Positions 1 through 15,000 of a stretch of 64,000 nt of DNA are shown here, in pieces. The DNA lies in contig NW_002060964.1 of NCBI RefSeq assembly GCF_000150275.1, positions 787,115 to 851,114 on the forward strand, written 5' to 3'. The stretch is from Trichoplax adhaerens (lineage: Eukaryota; Placozoa; Uniplacotomia; Trichoplacea; Trichoplacidae). A model generated the notes under the pieces. The model worked only from the letters and a program-made list of their open reading frames with translations. It did not search any database and was not told the DNA's origin. Each line of letters starts with the position of its first letter. The stretch's first letter is position 1. The position numbers were made by a program, and so were the translations under genes.

Positions 1-19
1 CTTCACTAAATTTTCCTTG

Positions 20-25
20 TTTATT
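20..25 (-). promoter_or_regulatory. Candidate poly(A) signal of the giant linker gene
   Basis: AATAAA on the minus strand, 11 bases beyond the proposed stop codon. Its position supports the gene ending at the left edge of the window. Confidence 0.4.
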
Positions 26-36
26 TAGAAAACCAC

Positions 37-90
37 TTAATGATGAGTGTACCGATGAATTTGCGTTGAAGATAACTGATCTTCGACTTT
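37..90 (-). CDS. Likely last exon of the giant linker
   Basis: An acceptor at 91-92 joins in phase to the donor of exon 198-512. It adds 17 residues (KVEDQLSSTQIHRYTHH) before TAA at 37-39. A polyadenylation-type AATAAA lies on the minus strand at 20-25, just after the stop. The tail is hydrophilic and lacks the transmembrane-plus-PPPX KASH end of nesprins. Alternative splicing to exons beyond the left edge cannot be excluded. Confidence 0.5.
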   Translation of the reverse strand, partial: KVEDQLSSTQIHRYTHH

Positions 91-3000
91 CTAAATTTCT
101 TATTAATCGCTACAGAGGATAAAATTGGTAAAATGTAAGATAAAAGATGTTATCGCTAGAAATACTAGCTATACTATATTATTGTAAAGTAGCTAACCTG
201 ATTTTGTGCCAACTGTTCTTTTATGTTTGCAGATGGATAATCCACAGATAATCTATTGGGCATTGCATGTAACTCAATTTCATCAAGCCAACATAGAATA
301 TCTTTCATCTGTTGCGTAAATTTTTCTCGGTCTTCCTGTATTTTTCGTATTTTCTCATGGCAAGTTTGAAAAGTACTAGTTAATTCATCTATTCTATTAG
401 CAGATGTAGTTAGATGTGAATCGATATCCTGATTTGATAAGCCGTTCCTTTCATTTCGTTGCAAAATTCGATTCAGCGATTGTCTACTTGATTGGCAGGT
501 TTCCAGTAAACGCTATATAATAAAGTTTATTAAATTGTTAACAGAGTGAAAATGTATATTAGCAGTTTTGATCGATTAGCTTCTAAGACTGAATATTCTC
601 TATAAGTGTTAAGCTGATTTATACCGTATAAACACCTTTTGCCAACTACCTCGTGTGTCACTATAGCGTATATGTAAAGATAATATATATATAGTACAGT
701 TCATTACATATGCAATATTATAGCTTCATCTTACCGAACATTTGGAATCATTTTGCAAAATGACTTCGAAGCTGTCATAATATGGCTCTTTTAAAGTGTC
801 TAATAATGTCTCTAATTCGTTGATCTTACGGTTAAGTTCCTGACATGTATTTTGTAATTCCCGAATATCACTACGACGCTCTGGAGATACAGTCGCAATA
901 GCCATATTACTTCCACTACCACTGTAAGCACGATCTCTGAAGTAGTCCTGTGATGGTAATGTATCTCTTCTGAGTGGCATTGAAACATTAATGTCTTCGT
1001 CTGCTACTGACGACCTGTGATAGTTGAGACTAGTAGGATTACCATTCAAATACGATAATATTTTTTCGGCATCAGTTATAGATGATGTAGAGGAGCTTAA
1101 AGTTGGACGTACTGCATGCGTTGGCGATCGCGCTGACATCGACGATTGTGGACGTTCCACTTCAGGTAAGGCATAATAACCAGAAGACGTCGGCATAGGT
1201 GTTGCAGATCTATGTCTACTGTGGCGGTTATAGTTAGGTGCAGCACCATATGAACTTTGGTAATAAGCAAAATCTTCTCGTCCTTGAATAGCACTACCTT
1301 TATATCTATTATCAATAGCATCTGTTCTCGTCTTTGGATGTACCGTTTTGGTAGGATAATAACGTTCTGACATACTTGAGTGAGGGCGATTGCTGTAAGG
1401 ACTTGGAGTAAGCGATCTAGATGTTTGTATTCGATCAGGTGAAATTTCTGCCATAGGATAAGTTGAACTTGATCGAGAGGGTGATGGTCTCTCCATATCA
1501 TTAACGAACGGTTCTAAACCGTAAACTTCTTGCAGTATAGGACTTTCAGATTTAGGTGGGATCATCATCTGTCGGTCATTTATTGGCGCATTCGGTGGAA
1601 TTTGATTAATATCATCAACATAATCTTCATTAATTAGTTTATACCCTTCTGGATCAGCATCGACCAAATCTATAGCATCTGGTGATAGTTGAGCAGCTAC
1701 ATGATGCACACCTTCATTAATATTGATTTGCGTAAAAGGCAAACACATATCTTCGTTGCATTTATCCAAGTAATCTGTTATACGACTACTTAATTCTTCA
1801 TACTGTAGGGTTATATCATCAATTTCTTGCTGAATATTAATAGAATCTTCTGTATCACAATGTTTAATTAATTTACGCCCAACTTCGGCTAAAATACTTA
1901 AATTAGATAGATGCTCGTCCATGCTTGTTTCAATTCTCTTGACTTTAAGAGCAATGTCTTTCGTTTGCTTCGGACTATGAGGTGAGCTGTTTATCATAAT
2001 ATTAATCCTTTCTTCCATGTTAGCTAGCCAGTTTCGGACACCTTTCTTATTTTCTGTGAACTGGTCAAACAGTGCTTTATTTAACTTACCTTGAATAGAT
2101 CGTTTAACTGCCAATGCATCTTTACGCAAGTTAATCCATTTCTTACGCAATTCATTAACATTTTCTTTTAATGCTATGCTAACACTGTCGTCAAGAGAAC
2201 GTCGAATTTGCTCATAATGCAATATTAGATTATCCAATAATGTTTTTCTAGTAGCTATTTCTCGACAAATAGTTTCAATTTCCACAGCAGCATCGTCCTC
2301 ATCCTTACTGGCCATTTCAAGAAGTTGATGTACTATTTCATTTTTGTCATGAATCCAATTTTCAAATTCCTGACGATTATCATTAAATTTAGACCAAAAA
2401 TTGAAAGCATCCTTAGCACTAGTTACACGATTATTGGATCGTTTACATATAACTTTCCAACGATTATCAACATCGTTCATTGTAGTTGCTAAGATTCGAA
2501 CATCTTCTTCCGTAGCGCAAACGTCGGGATCATTTAATAACTTACGATAAATATCCAGTACTGCTTCAATTGAACTAGATTTTTGCAATACTTCACGTTG
2601 AATATTTTCCTCGTCTGTTAAACTCTTTCTTAACTCATTCACTTGTAGCGATTGGATAGACCTTGGTGATGCTAGTTTACCTTCCAATTCAACTAGCCAA
2701 GCAAGTAAACTTTTTACTCCTGTTTGCAATTTTATTAGTGCCTTAACGGTCTCAGTTAGTTTAGCGTGACGATTGATAAGTCGATGATAAACATCATGCC
2801 AGCGTTCTTGTACCATAGCTTGCTTCTCAATTATTAAACGGCATACCTCTTTACTACCAATTTTTTTCAACTTTTCAGCATGTTCGATTAATTCTTTCTT
2901 TTGAACTTCTAAGTCATCCATTTTAGGTAAATAAGTATCATTAATAATATTCAATTGTTCTTTGGGGCCTGCAGCTTGTGCTAAGTCTTTCGAGAATGTT

Positions 3001-6000
3001 AAATTAATTTCATTTAAACATCCAATAAGTGTCTGATATTTTTCCATAAATTCAATCCAAGTATGATGCTGTTCATCATCTTTACCCTTATCGACTAACA
3101 GCATACTTTGAGTTGTAGTCCATTTTTCCGTTAAATCATGAAGTATTTGTGCAATATCTGTCAATTCGTCGTCAGTAAGAAAAGAACTCGATTTCAGAAA
3201 TGCTATTGCGTCTACAGTTTTGTCATATAACTGTCGATGATTGTTCATTTCCATTTCCAATTTTTCAAATCGTTGCGAATAATCGGCCCAATTATCGTTA
3301 CTGTTAACTGTTTGTTTACGCTGTAATTCTGTACTAACTCTTTGAAGCATTATCATTATACTCTGACTTCCTTGCTTAATTGTATTCCATCTCTCGTACG
3401 TTTCACTTAATTCTTCTAATTTATCACTAATATGGCCTTTAAGCTCTTGCCATTTTTGCTTTAAGTCGCTATCTTCATTTTGTAATAATTGTTGCGTATT
3501 GTCAGTACAGGATTTAATTAAATTCTGGCTACATCCATGCATGATGTTCATTTTCTCGCCATTTCTACTTAGCAATTCGCTCATCGATTTATATTTATTA
3601 TACTTTGCCTTTACTACTGCATACCCTTTGACGTCAGTACAATCTTCATCGTCACACATTGAAGCTATCTCTTGTACAAATTCAGATAGTTCATCTTTAA
3701 CAGTTTGATATTGCATCCAATATTCAATAACAAGTTCAAGTTGGACCTTTCTATCCTTCTGTGTAGCACATAGCTTAGACCATGACTTGGTTAAAATATT
3801 GATAGTCTGTTGTAGATCACCTACATTGTCAGTACTTGTACTAGCAACAGCTTCTTTTCTTTCCAATAAATTTTGAATAGCTTCTCGGTGGGCATCAGCT
3901 TCGGTTTCAAATAATGTATGCTTCTCCAATTCATGCTTGATGATACTTATACTATCAGGCTTTGTAGATAAAACAACTGCCATTGGTTTACCTAAATTGA
4001 GCGTTTCAACAATATTTTCCATAAAGATTAGCCATTTTTTGACGTCTTCTTCTAATATACAAATATTATCGACGAAATCTTCAACCGTATGATACTCTGA
4101 AGTTGTATTGCATAAAATATTCACCCAGCGCTCATTAATATCATCAACAGCTGCAGCAAAATTTGCAATTTCAGCAGCTTCGACTTCTGCATTAAAGATA
4201 TTCTCAGCTAAGTAATTAATCTCATTGAGTAATAACTGACGATTGTCTAGACGACTTAATAGTGATTGCAATTCCATTTGCGCTTTCTGAACCTCTTCTT
4301 CACTTCTATCAGGATCAGACACAAGGTGCATGACTTCTTCAGTTTGTTTCATCCATGATACAAATATCTTACTTGTTTCATCAAATTGTGTTACATAACT
4401 TTTAACCTTTTGTAAATTTTGCCAGTTTGATGTAATTTCGGAGCAAAAATTACTCCAGCTATTAGTTACTTCAGTTTTAACTGGCAAGATATACTTCTGA
4501 TAAGAGTCAACACGAGACTTTATTGCATTCGCTAATGATTCAAATGAATTAATTCGATCTTGATAGTCATTAACTTGAGATAAAAATTTCTCACACGTTT
4601 CCAACTGGGAATCTAATGTATTTTCATTATTATTCTGCTTCGTAAACTTATCGTTTTCCGCAGATTTTAACCATTTTCTAACATCATCCTCTTCCTCTTG
4701 AAATTGTTTCCATAATGCAATTGTATTACATATCTCTTCTTTCTTTTTAATTAATGAGCTGCCAGCAGTAGTCCAACGGGCTAAAACTTCCACTGTATCT
4801 TCTTTAATTCGAGGTACAACATTGGAATCACATTTATCTTCTAACAATTGAGTTACTGTTGACATATTCTCAATGATCGGCTGTTGCAATAGCATGTCAG
4901 CATGTAGGATGTCTAAGTTACTTAAATGCTGCTGAAGTCCACTAAGATCACTAGTAATGGGATCATTGCAACATTTATTTATAAGTTGTTCAGCTTCATT
5001 TACGCGTTCGGTTGTATCAGTTAATGTGCTACGACATTTATTAATTAAAGTGTCGTCTACATTAGTACTATCTTGCTCTTTATTCATATCAACTAACAAT
5101 TCATTCCATCCATCGAAGGTTGTTGCTATACCAGTCGAAATATCGTCATTAGATAAATTTAATATACCGCTATTTGTAAGTTTCGGTTTTTTCATATATT
5201 CTTCCGATTCTTCAATTGGTGATGTCAACTGAAGGCATTCATCAATTGCTGAAATCAAATTATCTTTATTACTTTCCGCATCAGCGGTATCGAACGTCTT
5301 CTTTTCTTGTGAAATAACTTCATTTAATTCCTTAACAGAACCTTGAAAGTTGTGGAGCAATTGTACTGCATCTTCTAGCATCGCTTCCTTACCGGCTGCT
5401 TTGTGAACATAGTCTAACCATTTACAATAAGCAATTTTGGTATCTTCTTCTGGACAATCATCGTCGTTAACGCTATCCGCTGATTCATCATTAGATACAG
5501 ATTTCATCATAATCAATGAATTTTTTAGATATTCTAAGTGTGTTGGCTTAATTAGCAATTGCTGCTTTAGTTCCGTTGCTTTCTCTAATCTTTCCATTGC
5601 TAAAGCCTCCGAATAGTTCATTTGATACTGATCCATATGGAATGAAAGGTCACTACCAACTCTGCTCCTCCAGTCTATCTTATCAATAATATCACCTCGT
5701 AATTGCTTGATAGATCCTGAAACTTCTTTAATTTCATCACATTTTCGAGTCAATTCTTGCCAGTTGGATTTTACGGACTCTAACTTTTCCGATATAGTAT
5801 CGTTACTTTGATATTTATCCTTACTAAGGCATTTCTGGCCAAATTCTATGATCTTGTTGGTTACTGGTTGCAGTAATTCCTTCGATCTTGCATCATTTGT
5901 CGTTTCAATGGTAGACTCATCATCTTGAATAGCATTATTTTCCGATTCTGATGGTTTTATTCCGTTGCTACCATAATCTTTAGGTTGAGCGTTTACTAAT

Positions 6001-9000
6001 TCTTTCAGGTCACTTTGCTTCTGTTGGATAATATTTCCCAAGGATAATAGTTGCTTCCTCGTTTTTTCCTCCTGATTTTTAAGATTTGGAGCTAAAGGCT
6101 CATCATTTAAAATTTGAACATCTACTCTTAACGATTCGCTGACATCTTGATATTCTTCTAGTAAACTTTCTAACTTTTCAAGCTTTTCTATTTCTTGTTC
6201 AGCATCTTTCCTTGTAAGTGTAGCAGGTACTTGAGATACCTGCATTAACGCTTGATTGGACCATTTCGTGATGGCAGCACAACTATCATCGAATTTCTTC
6301 CATGTAGTAAATATTGAATCGAGCTTTTTATGCATATCCTGAATGCTTTCATAGTCTTTAGTCTGTAGTAGAGATTCTTCGCTCGATGCAAGACTTAACG
6401 ATACAATTGATCCGTGGGACGGTGATTTCATCGGCCTTCTAGCTAATTCGACATTAAATTCTTCTTCGAAAGCTTTCAATTGTCTTTTCATTTCTTTAAC
6501 ATTTTTTGGATTGAAATTTTTACAGAAATGATCAAGTTTGAAATCAACATTTTCTGATGTAGTTTTATCTCTTTCTTGGTTCCTACGATGGCCGATTTCG
6601 TAGGCAATTCGCTGGTGGATTAGATCTAAGTTTTGATCTATGCGTTGTACCCTACTGATGGGTTCCGTTGACATAGCTTTTTCTTTCCTTGATTTAGGAG
6701 AAAGACCATATTCAGCTAAAATCTTCTGAATGTCGCGATGATGCTGTTCTAAACTGTTGTTAACATCTTCTAGCTGAGTTACAAGATGTTTCTGGTCGGT
6801 GTCTTCTTTCAAACAATCCAAAGTTTGATGTAATACACCTAAGCATTTATCAGCGACTACTGAACAATTCTGTAGTACTTCAACGTCGTCTGAGTTCTCT
6901 ATCTCGTTATTGGGCTCATCCATTTGAGCAGGATGATCTGGTGAGAGCGCATTTTGTGGCGGTGTATCCGTTCGCATGGTATTACAATCAGCCTCAACGA
7001 TGGATGTTATATTGGTCATAAATGAAAGAATTGTATCTTCTACACTGACTGATGGATCATCCATAGAAGTACTTCCACATAAATCGTAGTAACTTTGACT
7101 TTTGGCAGAGTATTCATATTTTTCCGAAACGGAGATATCTGAACTACTTTCAGCGCCACTTTTCATGCCTTTAAGATCTAAAGTAGTTTCAAATCCCTTT
7201 GATTTGTCGATAGTGATATCAGGTTGGGATAGTTGCGATTTGTAGAATGGAGGATCGGATTTTTCCATTTCCTTAGCTACCTTACCTGAAGGAAGGTCAC
7301 CACTAGTGTTAGACTGTTGATCAGCACTTGGTATCGTCTGGGAAGGCATATTAGTCACATTAGACGTGGTTTTCATCGCGTCATCATCAAATTGCTTAAA
7401 AAGCCTATCCCAATCGTGAACTTTAGTTTCTAAAGGCTTTTCGGCTACTGCTAAAACAATTTCTGATTCTTCTATCGGTGCATTCTTGAGGTTTTGTGCC
7501 TGTCTCTGGTTCGTGGGGTAGATCTCATCGACAGGCACAACTTGATTAAGATTATTTGAACTAGCAGACACAGGCGAATGAATCTGTTGTTTGCCATCAC
7601 TTTTCATCGCATGTTTTGGAACACTTTGTTGATCTTCCTTATTCTTACTTTGATTAGTTACCACAGTTGCTTTTTGCAAATTATGAACTTGTGGGCAAGC
7701 TGCAGCTTGAACGTTGTCATCATTGATAGTATCACTTGCTGCAGTCGATTTATCATCTGGATCGAGCCGCATAAGAAATTTAAACAGGCTAATTTTATGC
7801 TCCTGTTGTTCAACATTCTGCGGTTGAATTTGATGATCCGAGGGTACTTCAGATGACGAATCCTTTACAAAAGCAAAAGGTTGGTTTTCGTTTTGAGGTA
7901 TCTTCGTCGCATCCGCAATGTGATCAGGAAGGGCTTCAGTTAATTCCGAATCTCCACGTACGTTTTCTTCCCTGACATTCAATTCGATTATATCATTTCG
8001 ATGTAGTAAGCTTTCCTTTAAAAGAATTGATCTTATTGTCTGTATATCGTCGTCATCGCTTTCCTGATCAGTATTGGTATCAGCTGCCATTCCAGAAGAA
8101 GTTGGAGAAAGTAATTCATTGCCGATCACATCGGCATCATTACTCTTAGGCGGTGCAGTTTCATCGACTACAGACTGCTCCGAAATTATATTCTCATTCG
8201 AAATTTCAGGGTTCTTAATTGCATCTTGAGCCTCGGAGGGCAAACTATTTTCTACAGGTTGCAGCTTAGATTCATCAGTTAATTCCACGTCTCCATCAGT
8301 ATTATCTTGTACTTTCAGGGAATTTTCACTATTTGTATCTTCGGCAGCAGCTATGTCCATTTTTACTTCGTTACCAACGAATTCATTTGGCGAACAATCT
8401 GTATCAAGGGTATCTTGCATTTTGGGAAAATTTTCATTTTTGGTATCTTTAGGAGTCACGATATTCATACTCGTATCGCTGTTAACGAAATTATGCGATG
8501 TGGCTGCATCAACATTCTCTTGTCTTCTCAAAGATTTTTCATGATTCGCGTCCACGATAGCACTGATGGAGGTATTTGCTTCGTAGTCGACCAAATCATC
8601 CGGTAGGCGATTAGCTGCGGTACTACCGTAATCGTCATCAGCGTTCGAGCCATCCTCATCAGTATTTACTAATTGCTCAGCATCGCTACCATCGTCATGA
8701 TCGTTGTTTTCTTCAGTAACTAATAATTCTTCATCTGAATGTTGGCTGAGCGATACTCCATCTTGGCTATCATCAATGTTATTTGATTCTACGCCAGCAT
8801 TCATATCGCTGGAGACCGCCACTGCTTCTTGCGGTGAATAAGATTCATTTGTATATGCTTCTGAACCGACTTCCTCATCTGCCGAAAGATTCTGTCCATC
8901 CTGAAATACGAGTTCGAATTCTGCGGAAGAAGTCGTTACACTAGTTTGTAAACTATCATCATCATTAATAGAACTTTCTTTGCCATGATCTACTGTAGTA

Positions 9001-12000
9001 TCTCCAGCTTCATCAGTATGTGATAGACTATTACGATCTGTAGACGGCAATTGACTATCTCTAGCCTCCTCATTATCAACATTCAACCGTTGTTTAGCTT
9101 TATAAGACTCGATATCACTTGTCTCATATTCAACAGAATAACCAGACTCGGACTGATTTTCTACCTGGTCAGCCAAGTAGTCCGATAAATCTCCAATATC
9201 ACTTCCTCCATCATCCTTGCTTGAATGTGTAGAATTTTCTCTGTTAACAGCTAAGTCAGAAGACGATTTTTCATCATCTAACGTTAATTCCTCTTGCATT
9301 ACAGGCCTTCTAATTTGACTATCAGTACTATCGAGGTCAGTATTTATTTCACCTTCATCCCCTCGATATTCACCAAGTTCATTGCTATCATTCTTGCTTG
9401 TATTTTCTTTCGGTAACTCTTCTTTTTGGTACAAATTGTCGCCTATAACATTAGACATAAGATCTGAGCTATCGGCAGTATTCGATGATAATGTTTCCGC
9501 CGTGTTGATACTTTCTGGCTCGATAGTGTTATGCACAGCATCGGTTTTGTTGGTGCTCGGTTTGTAAAATTCATCAATATTATTTAAACTCGATTTTTTC
9601 GTATCATTATCGTGATCTACTGCAGGTACTTGTATTCCAGATACTCTCTCATCGCTAGTTCTATCATCTGAACTTGATTTTTCCGTATCATCATGGTGAC
9701 CTACTACAGGCATTTGTGTTTCAGGCGCTTTCTCATCGGTATCTCTATCAGATGAACCTGTTTTTTCTGTATCGTCATAGTAATCTACTGGAGGTACTTG
9801 TGTCCAAGATGCTTTCTCATCGGTAACTTTATAAGATAAACCTGTTTTTTCTACATTTTCATAGTGATCTACTACAGGTTCTTGTGTTCCGGATGCTTCA
9901 ATATCGGTAACACTATGAGATGGATTCGATTTTTCCGTATCATCAGGGTGATCTACTGCAGTTACTTGTGTTCCAAATACTTTCTCATCGGCAACTCTAC
10001 CAGATGAGCCCGATTTTTCCCTACGATCAGAGTGATCTACAGCAGGTACTTGTATTTCAGATGCTTGCACATCGGTAACTGTATGAGATGGATTCGATTT
10101 TTCCGTATCATCAGGGCAATCTACTGCAGATTCTCGTGTTCCAAATGCTTTCTCATCGGCAACTCTACCAGATGAACCCGATCTTTTCCTACGATCAGAG
10201 TGATCTACTGCAGGTACTTGTGTTTCAGGTGCTTTTACATCTGTAACTGTATGAGATGGATTCGATTTTTCCGTATCATCAGGGTGATCTACTGCAGTTA
10301 CTCGTGTTCCAAATGCTTTCTCATCGGCAACTCTACCAGATGAACTCGATCTTTTCCTACGATCAGAGTGATCTACTGCAGGTACTTGTGTTTCAGGTGC
10401 TTTTACATCTGTAACTGTATGAGATGGATTCAATTTTTCCGTATCATCAGGGTGATCTACTGCAGATACTCGTGTTCCAAATGCTTTCTCATCGGCAACT
10501 CTATCAGATGAGCCCGATCTTTTCCTACGATCAGAGTGATCTACTGCAGGTACTTGTGTTCCAGGTGCTTTTACATCTGTAACTGTATGAGATGGATTCG
10601 ATTTTTCCGTATCATCAGGGTGATCTAATGCAGTTACTCGTGTTCCTAGTACTTTCTCATGGGTAACTCTATCAGATGAGCCCGATTTTTCCCTACGATC
10701 AGAGTGATCTACTGCAGGTACTTGTGTTTTAGATGCTTTCACATCGGTAGCTCTATGAGATGGATTCGATTTTTTCGTATCAGGATGATCTACTGCAGGT
10801 GCTTTTTTATCTATAACTCTATGAGATGGATTCGATTTTTCCGTATCATCAGGGCGATCTACTGCAGGTACTCGTGCTCCAAATACTCTATCAGATGAGC
10901 CCGATTTCTTCCTACGATCAGGGTGATCTACTGCAGGTACTTGTACTTTAGATGTTTTCACATCGGTAACTCTACGAGATGGATTCAATTTTTCCGTATC
11001 ATCAGGGCGATCTACTGCAGTTCCTCGTGCTCCAAATACTTTCTCACGGGTAACTCTATCAGATGAGCCCGATTTTTTCCTACGCTCAGAGTGATCTACT
11101 GCAGGTACTTGTACTTTAGATGTTTTCACATCGGTAACTCTACGAGATGGATTCGATTTTTCCGTATCATCAGGGCGATCTACTGTAGATGCTCGTGCTC
11201 CGAATACTTTCTCATGGATGACTCTATTAGATGATCCCGATTTTGTCCTACGATCAGAGTGATCTACTGCAGGTGCTTGTGTTCCAGGTGCTTTCTTATC
11301 TGTAACTCTATGAGATGAATTCCATTTTTCCGTATCATCAGAGCGATCTACTGTAGCTGCTCGTGCTCCGAATACTTTCTCATGGGTAACTCTATCAGAT
11401 GATCCCGATTTTTTTCTACGATCAGAGTGATCTACTGCAGGTGCTTGTGTTCCAGGTGCTTTCTTATCTGTAACTCTATGAGATGAATTCCATTTTTCCG
11501 TATCATCAGGGCGATCTACTGTAGATGCTCGTGCTCCGAATACTTTCTCATGGGTAACTCTATTAGATGAGCCCGATTTTTTCCTACGATCAGCGTGATC
11601 TACTGCAGGTGCTTTGCAGGTGCTTTCTTATCTGTAACTCTATGAGATGAATTCCATTTTCCCGTATCATCAGGGCGATCTACTGTAGATGCTCGTGCTC
11701 CGAATACTTTCTCATGGGTAACTCTATTAGATGAGCCCGATTTTTTCCTACGATCAGAGTGATCTACTGCAGGTGCTTGTGTTCCAGGTGCTTTCTTATC
11801 TGTAACTTTATGAGATGAATTCCATTTTTCCGTATCATCAGAGCGATCTACTGTAGATGCTCGTGCTCCGAATACTTTCTCATGGGTAACTCTATTAGAT
11901 GAGCCCGATTTTTTTCTACGATCAGAGTGATCTACTGCAGGTGCTTGCTTATCTGTAACTCTATGAGATGAATTCGATGTTTCTGTATCATCAGGGTCAT

Positions 12001-15000
12001 CTACTGCAGGTACCTGTATTCCAGATGCCTTCTCATCGGTAACGCTATCAGATGAGCTCGATTTTTCCGTATCATCATAGTGATCTACTGCGGGTACTTG
12101 TGTTCCAGATGCTCTCTTGTTGGCAACTCTATCCGATGAGCTCGATTTTTCTGTATCATTAGAGTGATCTACTGCAGATACTTGTATTTCAGATGGACTC
12201 GTTTTTTCCATATCAACATAGTGATCTACCGCAGGTACCTGTGTTTCAGATGCTTTCTCATCGGTAATTCTATCAGATGAATTCGAATTTTCCGTATCAT
12301 CGAAGTGAACTACTGCAGGGACTTTTGTTTCAGATACGTTCTCATCTGCAACTCTATCATTTGAGCTCGATTTTTCCGTATTATCGTAGTGATCTACTGC
12401 TGGTATTTGTGTTTCAGATGCTTTCTCATCGGTAACTCTATCAAATGAACTCGCTTTTTCTGTATCATCAGAGCGATCTACTGCCGGTACTTGTGTTTCA
12501 GATGCTTTCTCATCGGTAACTCTATCAGATGAACTCGATTTTTCCGTATTATCAAGGTGATCTACTGCTGGTACTTTTGTTCCAGATGCTTCCTCACCGG
12601 TATCTCTATCGGATATTGCCTCTGAATGGTCCTGTTCACCAGGATAGTTGCTCTCTGTGGTAGTATTAACATTATCGCTGTCTTTAATTTCAACTTGAAT
12701 AGGTAAAGCGTTTGCTTCAGGGGCGGCAGCATGGATTACATCATATATTTCAGTATTTCGTTCTGGGGACTTCTGCCTAGACTGCCGTAAGGCATTAGTA
12801 GCAGAAACGCTGTTAAGGATAGCTTTGGCTAGCCTTTCCATGCTAGCAAGGCGCTCTTGGTCATTTTTGGCTTTTCCACTCTCTTCAATTACTTCTTCAA
12901 TCACTTCACGTGAAATGGCACATTCAGGAGCAACTATTTCTGCCGGTTTACTAACAACAACATTGGACGTCTCTGCGGAATTAATTTCCGATATTTTGTC
13001 ATTACTGGATGGACGAGCCGTTTCCATGGTAGCCTCATCCTTTGCGTTAACTAGATTTACAACCTTACTTGGTAGATTTTCAATACTGGATTGGACATCT
13101 AGTTCTTCTTCGCTAGCTGAGTCCAATGAATCTTTTTCAATTGATTCTGGTAATTTGTCGCTATCTAACGCGGACAAACCTTTTGGTAATGGTTTGGTGT
13201 TTTCAACCTGTTCAGATTTCTTATTATTGGCTGCTGAATTTTCCAAGGGCTTTTCGCGTTCTGGGTCAGTGCTTATTACAGTTTCATCGATATCGTTGTC
13301 CTTTACTACCAATGTAGGATAGTGGCTTTCAGCAGTTAAGGATGCCACTGTAGGCTGCTCCTTCTCAGCCAGGCCTTGTGTAATCGCTGCTTGAACATCT
13401 TCTTTTGTAACAAATTCTCGTGATAATATTGCAGACCAAATTTCATTTACTGCACCAAGGACCTTTTCTAAATTCAATTGCTTCTCTGAAAATGGCTTCA
13501 TCAATGTCTCTGCTAACGTATTTATAGTAACTCCATTTCCGTCATTATTGTCTTCCGAATTTACTGCTTGATACCCTGATCCAGTAAAAGGTAATTGTGT
13601 TGGATCAAAACTGGTTGGAACATCTGCTGGTATTTTCTTCGCCGATTCTTTTGCCTGACGTTCTTGATCGGCCTTCCATTTGCGTAGTTCTTCATTATGT
13701 TGAAGGAGTTTATTTAACGTCGACCAAGCTTTATTCCAAATCTCTTTAAATTTCTTTAATCTATCTTCTAGCTCAGTCACCTTCATTTCAATGGATAACA
13801 TCTTAATAGCAACGGTTATCTTCTCCAAAGTGCCAAATCGTCCAGTTGCTTGAGCGTAGTAATTCTGTAAATGGTATAAAACACAAGTCTAATTTTATTG
13901 AATACGGACAGAAAATATTGGATTATACTAATTCCTCTATACAAACCTTCAATTTATCGTAGTTGTCATCGTTTGTCTCTTCATTATTGCATTTTATTAA
14001 AAACTGGATATAACCATTGTACCAATTTTCTGATTCTCCAAGTGCTATGTCTACTGCATCGTATTCATCCGAATAATAATTCAATTTCGTAATATGTTTC
14101 TCGAGATCGGCAATGGTATTATCGATACTTTCAGATATTTCTTCAAATTGGTCCTTAAACTCCGATGCTCGCCCTTTTGTTGCATATACTTTGACATTCT
14201 TAATGTAGAGATCATTTGTGGTGCAATATTTATTCGATTCATCTTGATGTTGATCTATTAGTTTCTGTTTAATAATAAATTTAATCGAATTAGCTATATT
14301 TTAAATTAAAAATTTAAAGAAGTTAAATATCATCAGAGAAGTGACAAGAAATGCCTTACCTTAGCTTCAGCAATGTTATTCTTGACTTCAACAATAGTTA
14401 AATCTTGCTTATTTTGCAGCTGTATCGATACCTTTTCCTGCAGAGCTTTAAGCTTTTCTTTCAGTTGTTGGATGCTATATTCGACGGATATCCAGTCTTC
14501 TTGCATTTGAGTCGCAGCTTCATTGTTGTCCTTGTAGACGCGTAAAACACCCTCCCACATCATTTTTAATCTATTTACCATTGCTTTAGTTCTATCTGGC
14601 GAATAGTCATCATTTAAGAATTTTTCTCCATCTTTGCCCAAGCGTTCGATATTATTCTGGTGGCCATCTATTTCGATCTTGTGCTCCTACAGCGATATAA
14701 TATTTAATGTGTCATACTAATAAAACTGTTATAGATTTACTCAACAAACGCATCTTATGTAGGTATTTACCTTATATTCTTCGATATGTGCTGCTATTCC
14801 AGCGACCGAGTCGAAATCGTATTTCAATGAAATAATTTTCCATATTCTATCTAACCATGTCAATTCATCCTCAATCATTGCTTCATAATCGAACCAGTCA
14901 TGTAAAAGTACTATCCTGTATGCGAAATATATTTATGAATTTTAGTGTATCCATTGACACACGTTTTAGTCAAGTCTACATCATATAGTAACCTACGCTA

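Noticed and set aside
1097-1501. Minus-strand frame of 134 codons in a different phase from the giant exon
   Set aside because: It overlaps the Ser/Pro-rich tail of the giant protein in another frame and is compositionally random.
3499-9567. Several plus-strand open frames of 60-100 codons opposite the giant exon
   Set aside because: They are antisense shadows of a well-supported spectrin-repeat coding sequence and carry no motif of their own.
12825-13322. Plus-strand frame of 165 codons
   Set aside because: It is antisense to the acidic Ser-rich part of exon 20; its Ser/Leu richness follows from the complement of Glu/Ser codons.
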